A stretch of DNA of 35,781 nt from a virus, in the IMG/VR virus record IMGVR_UViG_3300007735_000670, positions 1 through 35,781 of that record, one strand, 5' to 3'. The position numbers and the translations under genes are program-made. The notes beneath the pieces are model-generated. The model had not been told where the DNA came from. It was given only the letters and a program-made list of their open reading frames with translations, and ran no database searches. Positions 1 to 8,196 of the stretch are shown piece by piece. How positions within the stretch are numbered: the stretch's first letter is position 1; each line of letters opens with the position of its first letter.

Positions 1-5
1 AAAAA

Positions 6-350
6 ATGGCATTAGTAAACAGACTTTCCAAGGGTGAAGTAGCAGTAGGCGCATTACAAGTTGGCGATAACGACACCGTTTACGGTATCGAATTTGGAAC
101 TGTATCAATCGACCCTGCTTCAATCAATGCAACAACCCGTGGTGGAACAACCTTTACTTTGACTGGTGCGGCTACAACCGACATCATTATTGTGAATCCA
201 CCATCAGACTTAAATGATGACTTAATTTATTGTGGCGCCGCAGTTACAGCCGCAGATACAGTCACCGTTTATCTTTACAACCCAACCGCAGGTTCAATTA
301 ACCAAGCGGCGGCAACATTCTCATATTGCTGGATTGACACAACTGCATAA
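6..350 (+). CDS. small phage structural protein, beta-rich
   Basis: This 114-residue protein is rich in Thr, Ala, Asn and Val with alternating hydrophobic residues, as expected for a beta-sandwich virion protein. It has no signal peptide or membrane segment. It begins at the first ATG of the window, six bases in, so its ribosome binding site lies outside the window. Its composition resembles the proteins at 2314-2643 and 3453-3812, which suggests a decoration or fibre-associated role downstream of a capsid gene that is not visible. No specific family is recognised; the structural assignment comes from composition and position. Confidence 0.6.
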   Translation: MALVNRLSKGEVAVGALQVGDNDTVYGIEFGTVSIDPASINATTRGGTTFTLTGAATTDIIIVNPPSDLNDDLIYCGAAVTAADTVTVYLYNPTAGSINQAAATFSYCWIDTTA

Positions 351-351
351 T

Positions 352-558
352 ATGAAAGCACAAATTCTTAAATCAATGATTGTTGAAGGTCGCAAACTTG
401 TGGCTGGAGACATTGTAGAAGTCAAAGGGTGGCGCCACGCTAAGTCTTTGGCTAATAATCGCTACATCAAATTGATTGAAGATGATGTAGTTGAAGAAAA
501 AGTAGCAGAGGCTACAAAGCCAAAGGCTACAAAGAAAACAAAAGAAGTCGCTGAATAG
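352..558 (+). CDS. small protein with Lys/Glu-rich tail, head-region hypothetical
   Basis: A 68-residue protein beginning MKAQILKSM, whose ATG lies one base after the stop of the previous gene. The N-terminal ~45 residues look like a small compact domain (LVAGDIVEVKGWRHAKSLA), and the C-terminal ~20 residues are charged and low in complexity, rich in Lys, Glu, Ala and Thr. The layout resembles the 83-residue protein at 13000-13251, which also has a short ordered N-terminus and a charged disordered tail. Small proteins of this type are common beside capsid genes in actinobacteriophages. The function is unknown. The ATG at 352 is preferred to the upstream frame start at 232 because the latter overlaps the first gene heavily. 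Confidence 0.6.
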   Translation: MKAQILKSMIVEGRKLVAGDIVEVKGWRHAKSLANNRYIKLIEDDVVEEKVAEATKPKATKKTKEVAE

Positions 559-561
559 TGC

Positions 562-602
562 GGAGGGCGATTCGCTAAAATGGGTCGCCCTTCCTTTTCT
601 TA
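562..602 (+). terminator. hairpin with T-rich tail, possible terminator or attenuator
   Basis: A perfect 7-bp stem (AGGGCGA at 564-570 with TCGCCCT at 585-591) encloses a 14-base loop and is followed by the pyrimidine-rich stretch TTCCTTTTCTT. It fills the gap between two genes and ends just before the ribosome binding site of the gene at 612. The loop is long and the T tract is interrupted, so partial termination is more likely than full termination. Confidence 0.45.
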
Positions 603-611
603 GGAGTTTAT

Positions 612-884
612 ATGGCAGTATCACACGCAAGAGTTTCAGTAGGAACTACCGCTACTAAACTTACTTCAGATTATGATGGCAAAGACGGTCAGACCATCAA
701 TGTTCAAAATCCCGCTGGTGGAGCAGATGTATTTCTTGGCGGAGAGGGCGTAACAACTACCTCTTATGGTTATCTTCTTAAGGCTGACACAAGTTTTTCT
801 GTTGAATTACAAGATGACGAAAAACTATATGGAGTCGTTGCTTCAAGCACACAAACTGTAAACATTATTCGTCAAGGCACCTGA
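612..884 (+). CDS. conserved small virion protein (head/decoration-like hypothetical)
   Basis: A 90-residue protein with the pattern TINVQNPAGGADVFLGG, then YGYLLKADTSFSVEL, then LYGVVAS and a terminal VNIIRQGT. This pattern is familiar from small hypothetical proteins in actinobacteriophage structural clusters and is consistent with a small all-beta fold. An AGGAG-type ribosome binding site lies at about 602-606. It follows the 562-602 hairpin, so its expression may be separated from that of the upstream genes. The virion assignment is inferred from neighbourhood and composition; no catalytic motif is present. Confidence 0.6.
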   Translation: MAVSHARVSVGTTATKLTSDYDGKDGQTINVQNPAGGADVFLGGEGVTTTSYGYLLKADTSFSVELQDDEKLYGVVASSTQTVNIIRQGT

Positions 885-887
885 TAA

Positions 888-1433
888 ATGGCTTTACCAA
901 CGACATTATCTACCTGTACGGTTGTTGGGACTTATGTAGATTTGAGCGGTAACCCTGTTCGTGGCTCAATCAATATCACCCCGCAGACGATTCTTAAAGA
1001 GGTTACACAGAATGTAATTATCATTCCTGTTGTAATCCAAAAGACATTTGATGCCACAGGTTCTTTTTCTGTCGTTCTTCCTGTAACTAGCGATACAGAT
1101 GTAACACCTCAACCTTTTATTTATACTTTTGAAGAAAATTTCACAGGCGGACGCACAATCGAATTGGCTTTGCCTTTATCGGTAGCAGGAACAACTCAGA
1201 ACTTAGCCGATTTACTGCCAGCCTTGGGTTCAGCAGAAGCGGCCGCTTATGTATCTGTGGACGCTTATCAGGCTTTATTGGCTCGATATAATGGTGCAGA
1301 AAATATCCGAGTTCTTGTTGTTGATGCAGATGAGAAAGCCGATGATGCAGGAACTTATGCCACCGATGCTTCCAAAGCGGCGGGTGCTTTAGCCAATTAC
1401 AACACCAACCAGTTGATGATGATGGGAGTCTAA
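888..1433 (+). CDS. tail fibre-associated protein, transthyretin-like N-terminal domain
   Basis: A 181-residue protein. Residues about 8-115 form a beta-rich domain opening TVVGTYVDLSGNPVRGSI, like the prealbumin/carboxypeptidase-regulatory-like domains found at the start of phage tail-fibre proteins. Residues about 120-170 are Ala/Asp-rich and probably helical, and the chain ends in a hydrophobic tail, QLMMMGV. The gene at 1632-2309 is a paralogue, with TVTITGNYVNYEGTAIQGQV at the matching place and the same closing pattern. It starts four bases after the preceding stop and probably belongs to one fibre operon. The fibre role is inferred from domain type and neighbours. Confidence 0.6.
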   Translation: MALPTTLSTCTVVGTYVDLSGNPVRGSINITPQTILKEVTQNVIIIPVVIQKTFDATGSFSVVLPVTSDTDVTPQPFIYTFEENFTGGRTIELALPLSVAGTTQNLADLLPALGSAEAAAYVSVDAYQALLARYNGAENIRVLVVDADEKADDAGTYATDASKAAGALANYNTNQLMMMGV

Positions 1434-1434
1434 A

Positions 1435-1632
1435 ATGGCTGAACCGTATGTACCCATTGCCCGATACAACACCGCTAATACTTTATTAACAGATTTAGAA
1501 GTTGCAACAAATGAGGCTTCAACAAATACTGCTCTATTATCAACCGCAGTTAGTAATGCTTTAACATCTAAGCAAACAGCCGAAAATCTTGTTGCTAATG
1601 GTTTTGATTTATTCTTTTTGGTAGGTGCCTAA
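1435..1632 (+). CDS. short helical fibre-region protein
   Basis: A 65-residue protein that looks like the helical stalk portion of its neighbours without their N-terminal beta domain. It is Thr/Ala/Asn-rich (ATNEASTNTALLSTAVSNAL) and ends in the hydrophobic tail LFFLVGA. Its stop codon shares a base with the ATG of the next gene (TAATG), which suggests coupled translation. It may be an accessory oligomerisation subunit or a remnant of a duplicated fibre gene. No family is recognised. Confidence 0.5.
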   Translation: MAEPYVPIARYNTANTLLTDLEVATNEASTNTALLSTAVSNALTSKQTAENLVANGFDLFFLVGA

Positions 1633-2309
1633 TGGCTCTTGCCTCATCAATAACCACGGTAACCATTACAGGTAATTATGTAAATTACGAAGGCACCGCT
1701 ATCCAAGGTCAGGTTCGTTTTACCCTTGGGGAAGTTCTCCGTAACGGTACAGATGACCAAATGGTTGCTCCGTCTAGCATTGTGGTTCCCTTGAACGCAG
1801 GTGCTTTTTCGGTCACTCTACCCGCTACAAACGACCCTGATGTTATTCCTAACCCTTTTGTCTACACCGTCGAGGAATCCTTTGCAGGAGGGCGCACATA
1901 CACCATTGCGGTGCCTTATACGACTGCTGGTTCACTAGATTTAGCCGACCTTAGCCCTACGCCAACACTTTCAGAAAACTTTGTACAGGCTATTGATGAA
2001 ACAAGTTTTACAAGCCTTGAAACTAACATTACTGCTTTAGATGTGTTAATCAATCAAGCAACAGACAAGATTCTTGCTTCAGGAAAGTATTGGTATATCG
2101 GCAGTACCTACGCTACTTATACAGCGTTAGATACGGCTTTTGCTACATATACTGCTTTAACCGCTGGTACTTATAGTTTGGATGGCGCAGATGTTTCCCC
2201 CTTTGTCACCTTGGCTCAAGCCTCAGCGTCAAGTGCTTCAACAAGTGCTACAACAGCCACAAATAACGCGACTGGTACAATCAGTCCATTACTTCTAATC
2301 GGAGGATAA
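1632..2309 (+). CDS. tail fibre-associated protein, paralogue of the 888-1433 product
   Basis: A 225-residue protein whose first ~115 residues match the 888-1433 product in pattern: TITGNYVNYEGTAIQGQVRF, then VVPLNAGAFSVTLPATNDPDV, then FVYTVEESFAGGRTYTIAVP. The middle carries an extra ~45-residue Tyr/Thr-rich segment. The C-terminal ~30 residues are Ser/Ala/Thr repeats ending ISPLLLIGG. I infer a duplicated fibre or fibre-adaptor gene. The ATG overlaps the previous stop by one base. Confidence 0.6.
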   Translation: MALASSITTVTITGNYVNYEGTAIQGQVRFTLGEVLRNGTDDQMVAPSSIVVPLNAGAFSVTLPATNDPDVIPNPFVYTVEESFAGGRTYTIAVPYTTAGSLDLADLSPTPTLSENFVQAIDETSFTSLETNITALDVLINQATDKILASGKYWYIGSTYATYTALDTAFATYTALTAGTYSLDGADVSPFVTLAQASASSASTSATTATNNATGTISPLLLIGG

Positions 2310-2313
2310 CCGC

Positions 2314-2643
2314 ATGGCAACTACTTACAAGGTATTGGGACAATCCAATCCCTCAGCCACGACGAACACCACTCTGTATACCTGCCCTGCCTCAACACAA
2401 ACGGTTATTTCAACAGTCACAATCTGTAACCAAGCGGCGTCATCAGGAACATACAGAATCGCTGTTCGCCCAAACGGAGCAACAATCGCTCCTGAACACT
2501 ATGTTGTATACGACGCAACAATTCAAGCCAATACCACAGCGGCTTATACACTCGGTCTTACCATTGATGCTTCAGATGTTGTAACAATTTACGCATCAGC
2601 ATCAACTATGTCATTCAACGCGTTCGGAAGCGAGATAGCATAA
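2314..2643 (+). CDS. small beta-rich virion protein
   Basis: A 109-residue protein with recognisable blocks: TLYTCPASTQTVISTVTICNQ, YRIAVRPNGATIAPEHYVVYD, and AYTLGLTIDASDVVTIYAS. It appears to be a single-domain beta-sandwich with no membrane segment. Similar small proteins occur among phage fibre and baseplate genes. A GGAGG ribosome binding site overlaps the end of the preceding gene. A virion-surface or fibre-accessory role is inferred from position between two fibre genes. Confidence 0.6.
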   Translation: MATTYKVLGQSNPSATTNTTLYTCPASTQTVISTVTICNQAASSGTYRIAVRPNGATIAPEHYVVYDATIQANTTAAYTLGLTIDASDVVTIYASASTMSFNAFGSEIA

Positions 2644-2644
2644 T

Positions 2645-3442
2645 ATGGCAATTACCACTAATGGTGGCGCTGGAGTCACCGCAGATGCAGTAGCAACACT
2701 TTCAAATAAAACTTTAGCCGCTCCAGTCATTACTGGTGGAGTTGGCATTACTGGTACAACCACAATCACAGGTGACTTGACCGTTACTGGTACAACTACC
2801 AATATCAACACAACTAACCTTGTAGTTGAAGATAAGAACATTGTTCTTGCAGATGTAGCAACTCCTACTGATGTAACAGCCGATGGTGGCGGTATCACAC
2901 TTAAGGGTGCAACAGATAAAACTCTTAACTGGGTAGATGCCACAGATGCGTGGACTTCTTCAGAAGATTTTAACCTGCTAACTGGCAAGGTTTATGAAAT
3001 CAACGGCTCAACAGTATTGTCCTCAACACAGGTTCTTGGTAAAGCAGTCCCAAGCGGAACAATCGTTGGAACAACAGATACACAAACGCTTACAAATAAA
3101 ACTTTAACAACTCCAGTAATTTCAACAATTTCAAATACTGGAACAGTAACTCTTCCAACAGCAACGGATACTCTTGTTGGTCGCGCTACAACAGATACAT
3201 TAACTAACAAAACAATCAGCGCTACAAGCAATACTTTGACTGGTGTAATTAACAATACTCTTACATCAACAACTGGCGATACTATTTACGCATCAAGCGC
3301 AAATACACCTGCTCGCCTTGCAGTAGGAACAACAGGACAAGTTTTAACAGTCGCAGGAGGAGTTCCAACATGGGCAACTCCAGCGGCAGGTACAACAGCC
3401 AACGACCAAGCCTTCGCCTTCGCGGTGCAGGTATTCGCATAA
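2645..3442 (+). CDS. tail fibre protein with TNKTL-type repeats
   Basis: A 265-residue protein. It carries repeats of the kind seen in phage fibres: LSNKTLAAPVI near residue 20, QTLTNKTLTTPVI near 145 and DTLTNKTISATS near 180, interleaved with Gly/Thr-rich beta-helix-like sequence (GITGTTTITGDLTVTGTTTN). The ILADVATPTDVTADGGGITLKG block resembles the region that often precedes the repeats in cyanophage and pelagiphage fibres. It probably forms a trimeric fibre shaft. The 7651-8196 product shares the LTNKTL repeat. Confidence 0.75.
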   Translation: MAITTNGGAGVTADAVATLSNKTLAAPVITGGVGITGTTTITGDLTVTGTTTNINTTNLVVEDKNIVLADVATPTDVTADGGGITLKGATDKTLNWVDATDAWTSSEDFNLLTGKVYEINGSTVLSSTQVLGKAVPSGTIVGTTDTQTLTNKTLTTPVISTISNTGTVTLPTATDTLVGRATTDTLTNKTISATSNTLTGVINNTLTSTTGDTIYASSANTPARLAVGTTGQVLTVAGGVPTWATPAAGTTANDQAFAFAVQVFA

Positions 3443-3452
3443 GGAGAAATAA

Positions 3453-3812
3453 ATGCCAACAACAGTAAGCCGAATCCCACTATCGGGTTCAACTCATGGG
3501 CGTGGAATTAAAGTTGCCGCAACTGCCTCCGCTGGCGATACCATCCACACCGCAACATCATCAACAACTGATTGCGATGTTATTACACTATACGCATATA
3601 ACTCAAGCGCATCAGCAGTAAACTTAACAGTTCAATGGGGTGGAACAACCTCAGTAGATGATGACATCAAGTTATCTATTCCAGCAACATCAGGTTTAAC
3701 CCTTGTTCTTCCTGACCTTGTTCTGCGTAACTCTTTAGTTCTAAGGGCTTATGCTGGCACAACAAATGTTGTAACAATTCACGGATTTGTAAACAGAGTA
3801 GCGACTACCTGA
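3453..3812 (+). CDS. small beta-rich virion protein
   Basis: A 119-residue single-domain protein with the blocks VITLYAYNSSASAVNLTVQWGG, LSIPATSGLTLVLPDLVLRN and VVTIHGFVNRV, a pattern met in small proteins of phage tail-fibre clusters. A clear AAGGAG ribosome binding site lies at about 3441-3446. It directly precedes the first glycine-rich adhesin and may be a fibre or baseplate accessory. No catalytic features are seen. Confidence 0.6.
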   Translation: MPTTVSRIPLSGSTHGRGIKVAATASAGDTIHTATSSTTDCDVITLYAYNSSASAVNLTVQWGGTTSVDDDIKLSIPATSGLTLVLPDLVLRNSLVLRAYAGTTNVVTIHGFVNRVATT

Positions 3813-3825
3813 TAGGAGTTAGTGC

Positions 3826-5550
3826 GTGTCACTTCCATCACGACTTCTTGGTGCTAACCCGTCAGTTCAAGTTTCATCTTTATTGACGGGTGCTATCACC
3901 ACGCCTTCTGCTAAAGGTAAAACCATTATTCCAGTTGATTTTCTAGTTGTCGCTGGTGCTGGCGGTGGTGGAACTAATCACGGTGGTGGCGGTGGTGCTG
4001 GCGGACTTCGCTCAAGCGTAACTGCTACTGGCGGTGGCGCAAGTTTAGAATCTTCTCTTGCTCTTTTACCATCAACTTCATACACAGTAACCGTAGGTGG
4101 TGGTGGAAGTGCTAACACAAGTGGCAGTAATTCTGTATTTTCAACTATCACCTCAACTGGAGGTGGGCGTGGACAACAACCTTCCGTAAATAGTGCGGCA
4201 AGTGGCGGTTCAGGTGGCGGTGGTGGTTCTTATGGCGATGGTAATTCATCGCAAACTGGTGGTGCTGGGACAGCAAGTCAAGGTTTTTCAGGTGGTAGCG
4301 GTTCTAATAATGCTGAACCACAAAGAGGTGCTGGCGGTGGTGGCGCTGGAGCGCAAGCGGCAAATGTTGTTGGTGGTGGTAGTGGTGCGGCAGGAGCAGG
4401 TGGAGCAGGTGTAGCCGTTGCTATTTCAGGTTCTTCAGTAACTTATGCTGGTGGCGGTGGTGGAGGTTCACAAAATACAGTTGCTGGTGGTGCTGGAGGT
4501 TCAGGTGGCGGTGGCGCAGGTGGTGGATTTGGAACTGAAAATGGAACTGCTGGAACTGCTAACACAGGCGGTGGCGGTGGTGGTGGTTCAGGTAATAGCC
4601 GCACAGGTGGTGCAGGTGGCTCAGGCGTTGTAATCCTTCGCGCTCTTACTTCAGAAGGAACATTTATTGGTGGAACTCAAACCACTTCAGGTTCATACAC
4701 AATTTATACATTCAATTCGTCAGGAACTTTCTATACAGGTTCGGCTTATGCCACAGGTGGAACTGTTGCTTATGACGGAACTTATTTTTATCACGCATTT
4801 ACTTCATCGGGAACATTTACACCAACACGGTCTTTATCCGTTGATTATTTAGTAGTCGCTGGAGGCGGCGGCGGCAATTCAGGCGGCGGTGGTGCGGGCG
4901 GTTATCGCACAGCAACTTCACAATCTGTTACTGCTACTAATTACACAATTACAGTTGGCGCTGGCGGTGCTTGGGGTAATCAAGGTACTAGCAGTAGTTT
5001 TGCTTCTTTTGCCGCAACTGGTGGTGGTTCGGGTGGAAATTCATCACCTACTAATCGCGGTGGCTCAGGTGGTGGTGGAGCGCGTGATGGAGGTTCTTCA
5101 CCTGGAACGGGAAACCTTGGTGGTTATACCCCTTCTGAGGGTAATAACGGAGCGGGCAATAACAACACAGGTTGGTGCGGTGCTGGTGGTGGTGGTGGTA
5201 TAGGTGCCGCTGGTTCTGCTGGCTCAGGTAATGGCTCTCCAAGCGGCGAAGTTGGTGGCGCTGGTGGTATAGGTACTTATACAGCAATTTCAGGTGGGGC
5301 GACGACTGGACTCGGTGAACTTTATTCAGGTAATTATTACTTCGCTGGTGGCGGTGCTGGAGCAGTTGGAAGCAGTAACGGTTCTGCCGCACAAGGAGGA
5401 AAAGGTGGCGGTGGTCGTGGTGGAAATAACGCATCCATTACCGCTGATAATGGAACTGCTAATACAGGCGGTGGCGGCGGTGGTGGTGCTAGTGGCAGTA
5501 ACTCAGGCTCAGGTGGCTCGGGTGTTGTTATAGTTCGGTACGCGGCATAA
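3826..5550 (+). CDS. glycine-rich tail adhesin 1 (two tandem glycine-rich domains)
   Basis: A 574-residue protein starting at a GTG with an AGGAG upstream. After a ~35-residue N-terminal segment come two copies of a glycine-rich domain. Each opens with D-(F/Y)-LVVAG and a Gly run, passes through YTVTVG or YTITVG and many GGGGGG stretches, and closes with GSGVVI-(L/V)-R. The linker contains TYFYHAFTSSGTF. Such domains are widespread in phage fibres; in the structurally known S16-type adhesin, glycine runs form a polyglycine II helical sandwich that displays host-binding loops. I infer a distal receptor-binding adhesin. It is a paralogue of the 5964-7640 product. Confidence 0.8.
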   Translation: MSLPSRLLGANPSVQVSSLLTGAITTPSAKGKTIIPVDFLVVAGAGGGGTNHGGGGGAGGLRSSVTATGGGASLESSLALLPSTSYTVTVGGGGSANTSGSNSVFSTITSTGGGRGQQPSVNSAASGGSGGGGGSYGDGNSSQTGGAGTASQGFSGGSGSNNAEPQRGAGGGGAGAQAANVVGGGSGAAGAGGAGVAVAISGSSVTYAGGGGGGSQNTVAGGAGGSGGGGAGGGFGTENGTAGTANTGGGGGGGSGNSRTGGAGGSGVVILRALTSEGTFIGGTQTTSGSYTIYTFNSSGTFYTGSAYATGGTVAYDGTYFYHAFTSSGTFTPTRSLSVDYLVVAGGGGGNSGGGGAGGYRTATSQSVTATNYTITVGAGGAWGNQGTSSSFASFAATGGGSGGNSSPTNRGGSGGGGARDGGSSPGTGNLGGYTPSEGNNGAGNNNTGWCGAGGGGGIGAAGSAGSGNGSPSGEVGGAGGIGTYTAISGGATTGLGELYSGNYYFAGGGAGAVGSSNGSAAQGGKGGGGRGGNNASITADNGTANTGGGGGGGASGSNSGSGGSGVVIVRYAA

Positions 5551-5577
5551 ATAAACAAACAAGAAAAGGAGAAATAA

Positions 5578-5943
5578 ATGGCACACTTCGCAGAAGTAGA
5601 TGAGAACAACATCGTTCTTCGCGTTCTTGTTGTGGATGATTTACACGAATCAAACGGACAAGAATTTTTAGCAACAACACTAGGTCTTGGTGGTACTTGG
5701 ATTAAGACCTCATACAACACACACGCAGGAGTTCACAACAAAGGTGGAACACCTCTAAGAAAGAACTATGCAGGAATCGGATATACATACGATTCAGGTC
5801 GTGATGCTTTTATTCCTCCAAAGCCTTATCCATCATGGGTTCTTAATGAAACCTCTTGTGTATACGAAGCCCCAGTTGCAATGCCAACTGAAGGTCGGTA
5901 CACATGGAATGAAGAAACAACCTCTTGGGACGAAATCGCCTAA
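5578..5943 (+). CDS. conserved fibre-cluster protein (MAHFA...LRKNYAGIGYTYD family)
   Basis: A 121-residue protein of a family common in cyanophages, pelagiphages and environmental phages, recognised by the opening MAHFAEVDENNIV, the core WIKTSYNTHAGVHN and LRKNYAGIGYTYD, and the C-terminal PYPSWVLNE and TTSWDEI. In other phages this gene also sits beside tail-fibre genes. Its molecular role is not established; a fibre-assembly or structural role is the usual guess. It lies between the two adhesins, with AAGGAG about 10 bases upstream of the ATG. Confidence 0.7.
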   Translation: MAHFAEVDENNIVLRVLVVDDLHESNGQEFLATTLGLGGTWIKTSYNTHAGVHNKGGTPLRKNYAGIGYTYDSGRDAFIPPKPYPSWVLNETSCVYEAPVAMPTEGRYTWNEETTSWDEIA

Positions 5944-5963
5944 CTAATTAAGGGACTATCACC

Positions 5964-7640
5964 ATGACAACACATCTCGGCTTACAGCGCATCATGATTC
6001 CTGGGTCACAAGTTTCGGCTTTGACCACAGGTAATATCACGCTGACTGGAGCGCGAGGTCAATTTGGAATTTTTCTTTCTCAAGTTGATAACCTACTTGT
6101 AGTTGCAGGTGGTGGCGGTAGCGGTGCTGAAGGTGGCGGTGGCGGTGGTGCTGGAGGTTATAGAACAGCAACTAATCTTGCAGTAACTCCCGATACTTCC
6201 TACACGGTTACAGTTGGAGCAGGTGGAGCGGGTTCTGCTAACTCAGGAGCGCAGGGTTCAAATTCTACATTTTTAACAATTACATCTACTGGTGGCGGTG
6301 GTTCTAACGCTTTTGCTAATGGAAGCGCTGGTGGTTCAGGCTCAGGTGGTGGTGGTGCGGTAACAACTGGTGGCGCTGGTAACCAAGGTGGATTTACACC
6401 CGTAGAAGGTTACGCTGGTGGTAACGGAGCGTTTCCATCCTCTCGTTCAGGTGGCGGTGGCGGTGGTTCAAGTGCTGTCGGTAGTAATGCTAGTGGAACA
6501 AATGGCGGTGCTGGCGGTGCTGGTACTGCTAACTCAATCACAGGAACATCTGTAACTTACGCAGGTGGCGGTGGTGGTGGTAATAATGGTGCTGGAACTG
6601 GCGGTGCTGGCGGTGCTGGCGGTGGTGGTCTTGGCGGTGGCACTAATCAAACACAAACAAGCGGAACTATAAACACAGGCGGTGGTGGTGGAGGTCAGGG
6701 TCCTGACAATTACCCAGGCTCAATGGATGGTGGCTCAGGAGTAGTCATTCTTGCTTACGCTGGTACACAAAAAGCCATAGGTGGATTTATTTCATCATCA
6801 GGCGGAAATACAATTCATAGATTTGTTTCAACATCAGTTTTTCGTACAAATTTACTTGGGGCTAAAGCAACTGGTGGAATGGTTACGACAGATGGAACTT
6901 ATTATTATCATGCTTTCCCATCAACTTCAGCGTTTGTTCCTACTGAAAGTTTAACTGCCGACATTCTTGTTGTCGCAGGTGGCGGCGGTGCTGGAAACAA
7001 CGGTGGCGGTGGTGGTGGTGCTGGAGGTTTACTTTATTTCTCTAGTCAATCACTTACAACTACAAGTTACACCGTAACAGTTGGCGCGGGAGGTACTACT
7101 CACCCTACTGCTAGTGGTGCTGGTAATACTGGTTCAGACTCACAGTTTGGTGCTTTGACCCTTGTTAAAGGCGGCGGCGGTGGCGGTTCTAACATCGGAC
7201 CTACAAACGGAAAAACAGGTGGTTCAGGTGGCGGTTCACACGCATCAAACGGTGGTACAGGTGGCGCGGCAACATCAGGTCAAGGTTTTGCTGGTGGTGA
7301 TTATGTTGTTTCTAACTCAGGTGGCGGTGGTGGTGGTGCTGGTGAGGCAGGAAATACAGATGGCGGTTCTCAAGGTGGAGATGGTCTAAGTACCTATTCT
7401 TCTTTTGGTGCGGCAACTGGTTTTGGACACAATGTAAGCGGAACTTATTGGTTTGCTGGTGGCGGTGGTGGTGGTTCTAATAATTTGAACGCTACTGGTG
7501 CTGGCGGTACTGGCGGTGGTGGTGGAGATGGTCAAGATGGACTACCGAATACAGGCGGTGGTGGTGGTACCACATGGAGCGCTTATAGAAGATTAGGTGA
7601 TGGCGGTTCAGGTATTGTCATCGTTAGATACGCGGTTTAA
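5964..7640 (+). CDS. glycine-rich tail adhesin 2 (two tandem glycine-rich domains)
   Basis: A 558-residue paralogue of the 3826-5550 product with the same architecture: a short N-terminus (SQVSALTTGNITLTGARG), glycine-rich domain one opening NLLVVAGGGG, a linker with TYYYHAFPSTSAF, and domain two opening DILVVAGGGG and closing GSGIVIVRYAV. The N-termini of the two adhesins are only loosely alike, while the domain boundaries are well kept. I infer that both are mounted on the tail and recognise different or variable receptors. The GGT/GGC-rich coding DNA is repetitive at nucleotide level and could promote recombination between the copies. Confidence 0.8.
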   Translation: MTTHLGLQRIMIPGSQVSALTTGNITLTGARGQFGIFLSQVDNLLVVAGGGGSGAEGGGGGGAGGYRTATNLAVTPDTSYTVTVGAGGAGSANSGAQGSNSTFLTITSTGGGGSNAFANGSAGGSGSGGGGAVTTGGAGNQGGFTPVEGYAGGNGAFPSSRSGGGGGGSSAVGSNASGTNGGAGGAGTANSITGTSVTYAGGGGGGNNGAGTGGAGGAGGGGLGGGTNQTQTSGTINTGGGGGGQGPDNYPGSMDGGSGVVILAYAGTQKAIGGFISSSGGNTIHRFVSTSVFRTNLLGAKATGGMVTTDGTYYYHAFPSTSAFVPTESLTADILVVAGGGGAGNNGGGGGGAGGLLYFSSQSLTTTSYTVTVGAGGTTHPTASGAGNTGSDSQFGALTLVKGGGGGGSNIGPTNGKTGGSGGGSHASNGGTGGAATSGQGFAGGDYVVSNSGGGGGGAGEAGNTDGGSQGGDGLSTYSSFGAATGFGHNVSGTYWFAGGGGGGSNNLNATGAGGTGGGGGDGQDGLPNTGGGGGTTWSAYRRLGDGGSGIVIVRYAV

Positions 7641-7650
7641 GGAGAAATAA

Positions 7651-8196
7651 ATGGCTGGTACAACAAGTAAAGGTTTACGCTATCCAACAGCGGGGGATAA
7701 CCCTGCCGTACATACCGATTTCCTTAATTTAGCGACAGATATAGATACAGAGTTAGATGACTACATTCTAAAATCTGCTCCATCTTTTACCGCAACAGTA
7801 ACCCTTGGTGCTGGCGCTGACATTATTTTTGAAGGTACAACTAACGATGGTTTTGAAACAACCCTCACAGTTACCGACCCAACAGCAGACCGAATTGTAA
7901 CTCTGCCTAACGCGACTACTACTTTGGTCGGACGCGATACGACTGACACTCTTACTAATAAGACTCTGACTTCGCCAATTATTACTAACGCAACATTTAG
8001 TGGTCAGCAATCAGGGTTAGAAATTGCCTTTAATAACTCAATCGTCTTTGAAGGTACAACAGCCGACGCTTTTGAATTGACCCTATCTGCGGGTAATCCA
8101 ACTTCAGATGTAACAGTCACTCTCCCTGATGAAACAGACAAACTAGCAAACGAAAACTTTGTTCGAACATCTGTTCTAATGCTAGGTGGAATGTAA
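7651..8196 (+). CDS. tail fibre protein with LTNKTL repeat
   Basis: A 181-residue protein. The N-terminus (MAGTTSKGLRYPTAGDNPAVHTDFLNLATDID) is typical of short phage fibres. It contains two copies of an IIFEGTTNDGFETTLTV / IVFEGTTADAFELTLSA motif (residues about 54 and 130) flanking DTLTNKTLTSPIIT. It ends in the hydrophobic-glycine tail SVLMLGGM. An AAGGAG ribosome binding site is present. It is the last member of the fibre block before the connector genes, and its stop overlaps the next ATG by one base. Confidence 0.75.
   Translation: MAGTTSKGLRYPTAGDNPAVHTDFLNLATDIDTELDDYILKSAPSFTATVTLGAGADIIFEGTTNDGFETTLTVTDPTADRIVTLPNATTTLVGRDTTDTLTNKTLTSPIITNATFSGQQSGLEIAFNNSIVFEGTTADAFELTLSAGNPTSDVTVTLPDETDKLANENFVRTSVLMLGGM

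Noticed and set aside
4193-5533. Several open frames in other frames and on the minus strand inside the glycine-rich adhesins
   Set aside because: They are shadows of the GGT/GGC repeats, made of Val/Leu/Ala or His/Arg runs with no starts or motifs of their own.
3826-7640. Diversity-generating retroelement acting on the adhesins
   Set aside because: No reverse transcriptase or template-repeat/variable-repeat pair is visible; repeats are explained by glycine codons.
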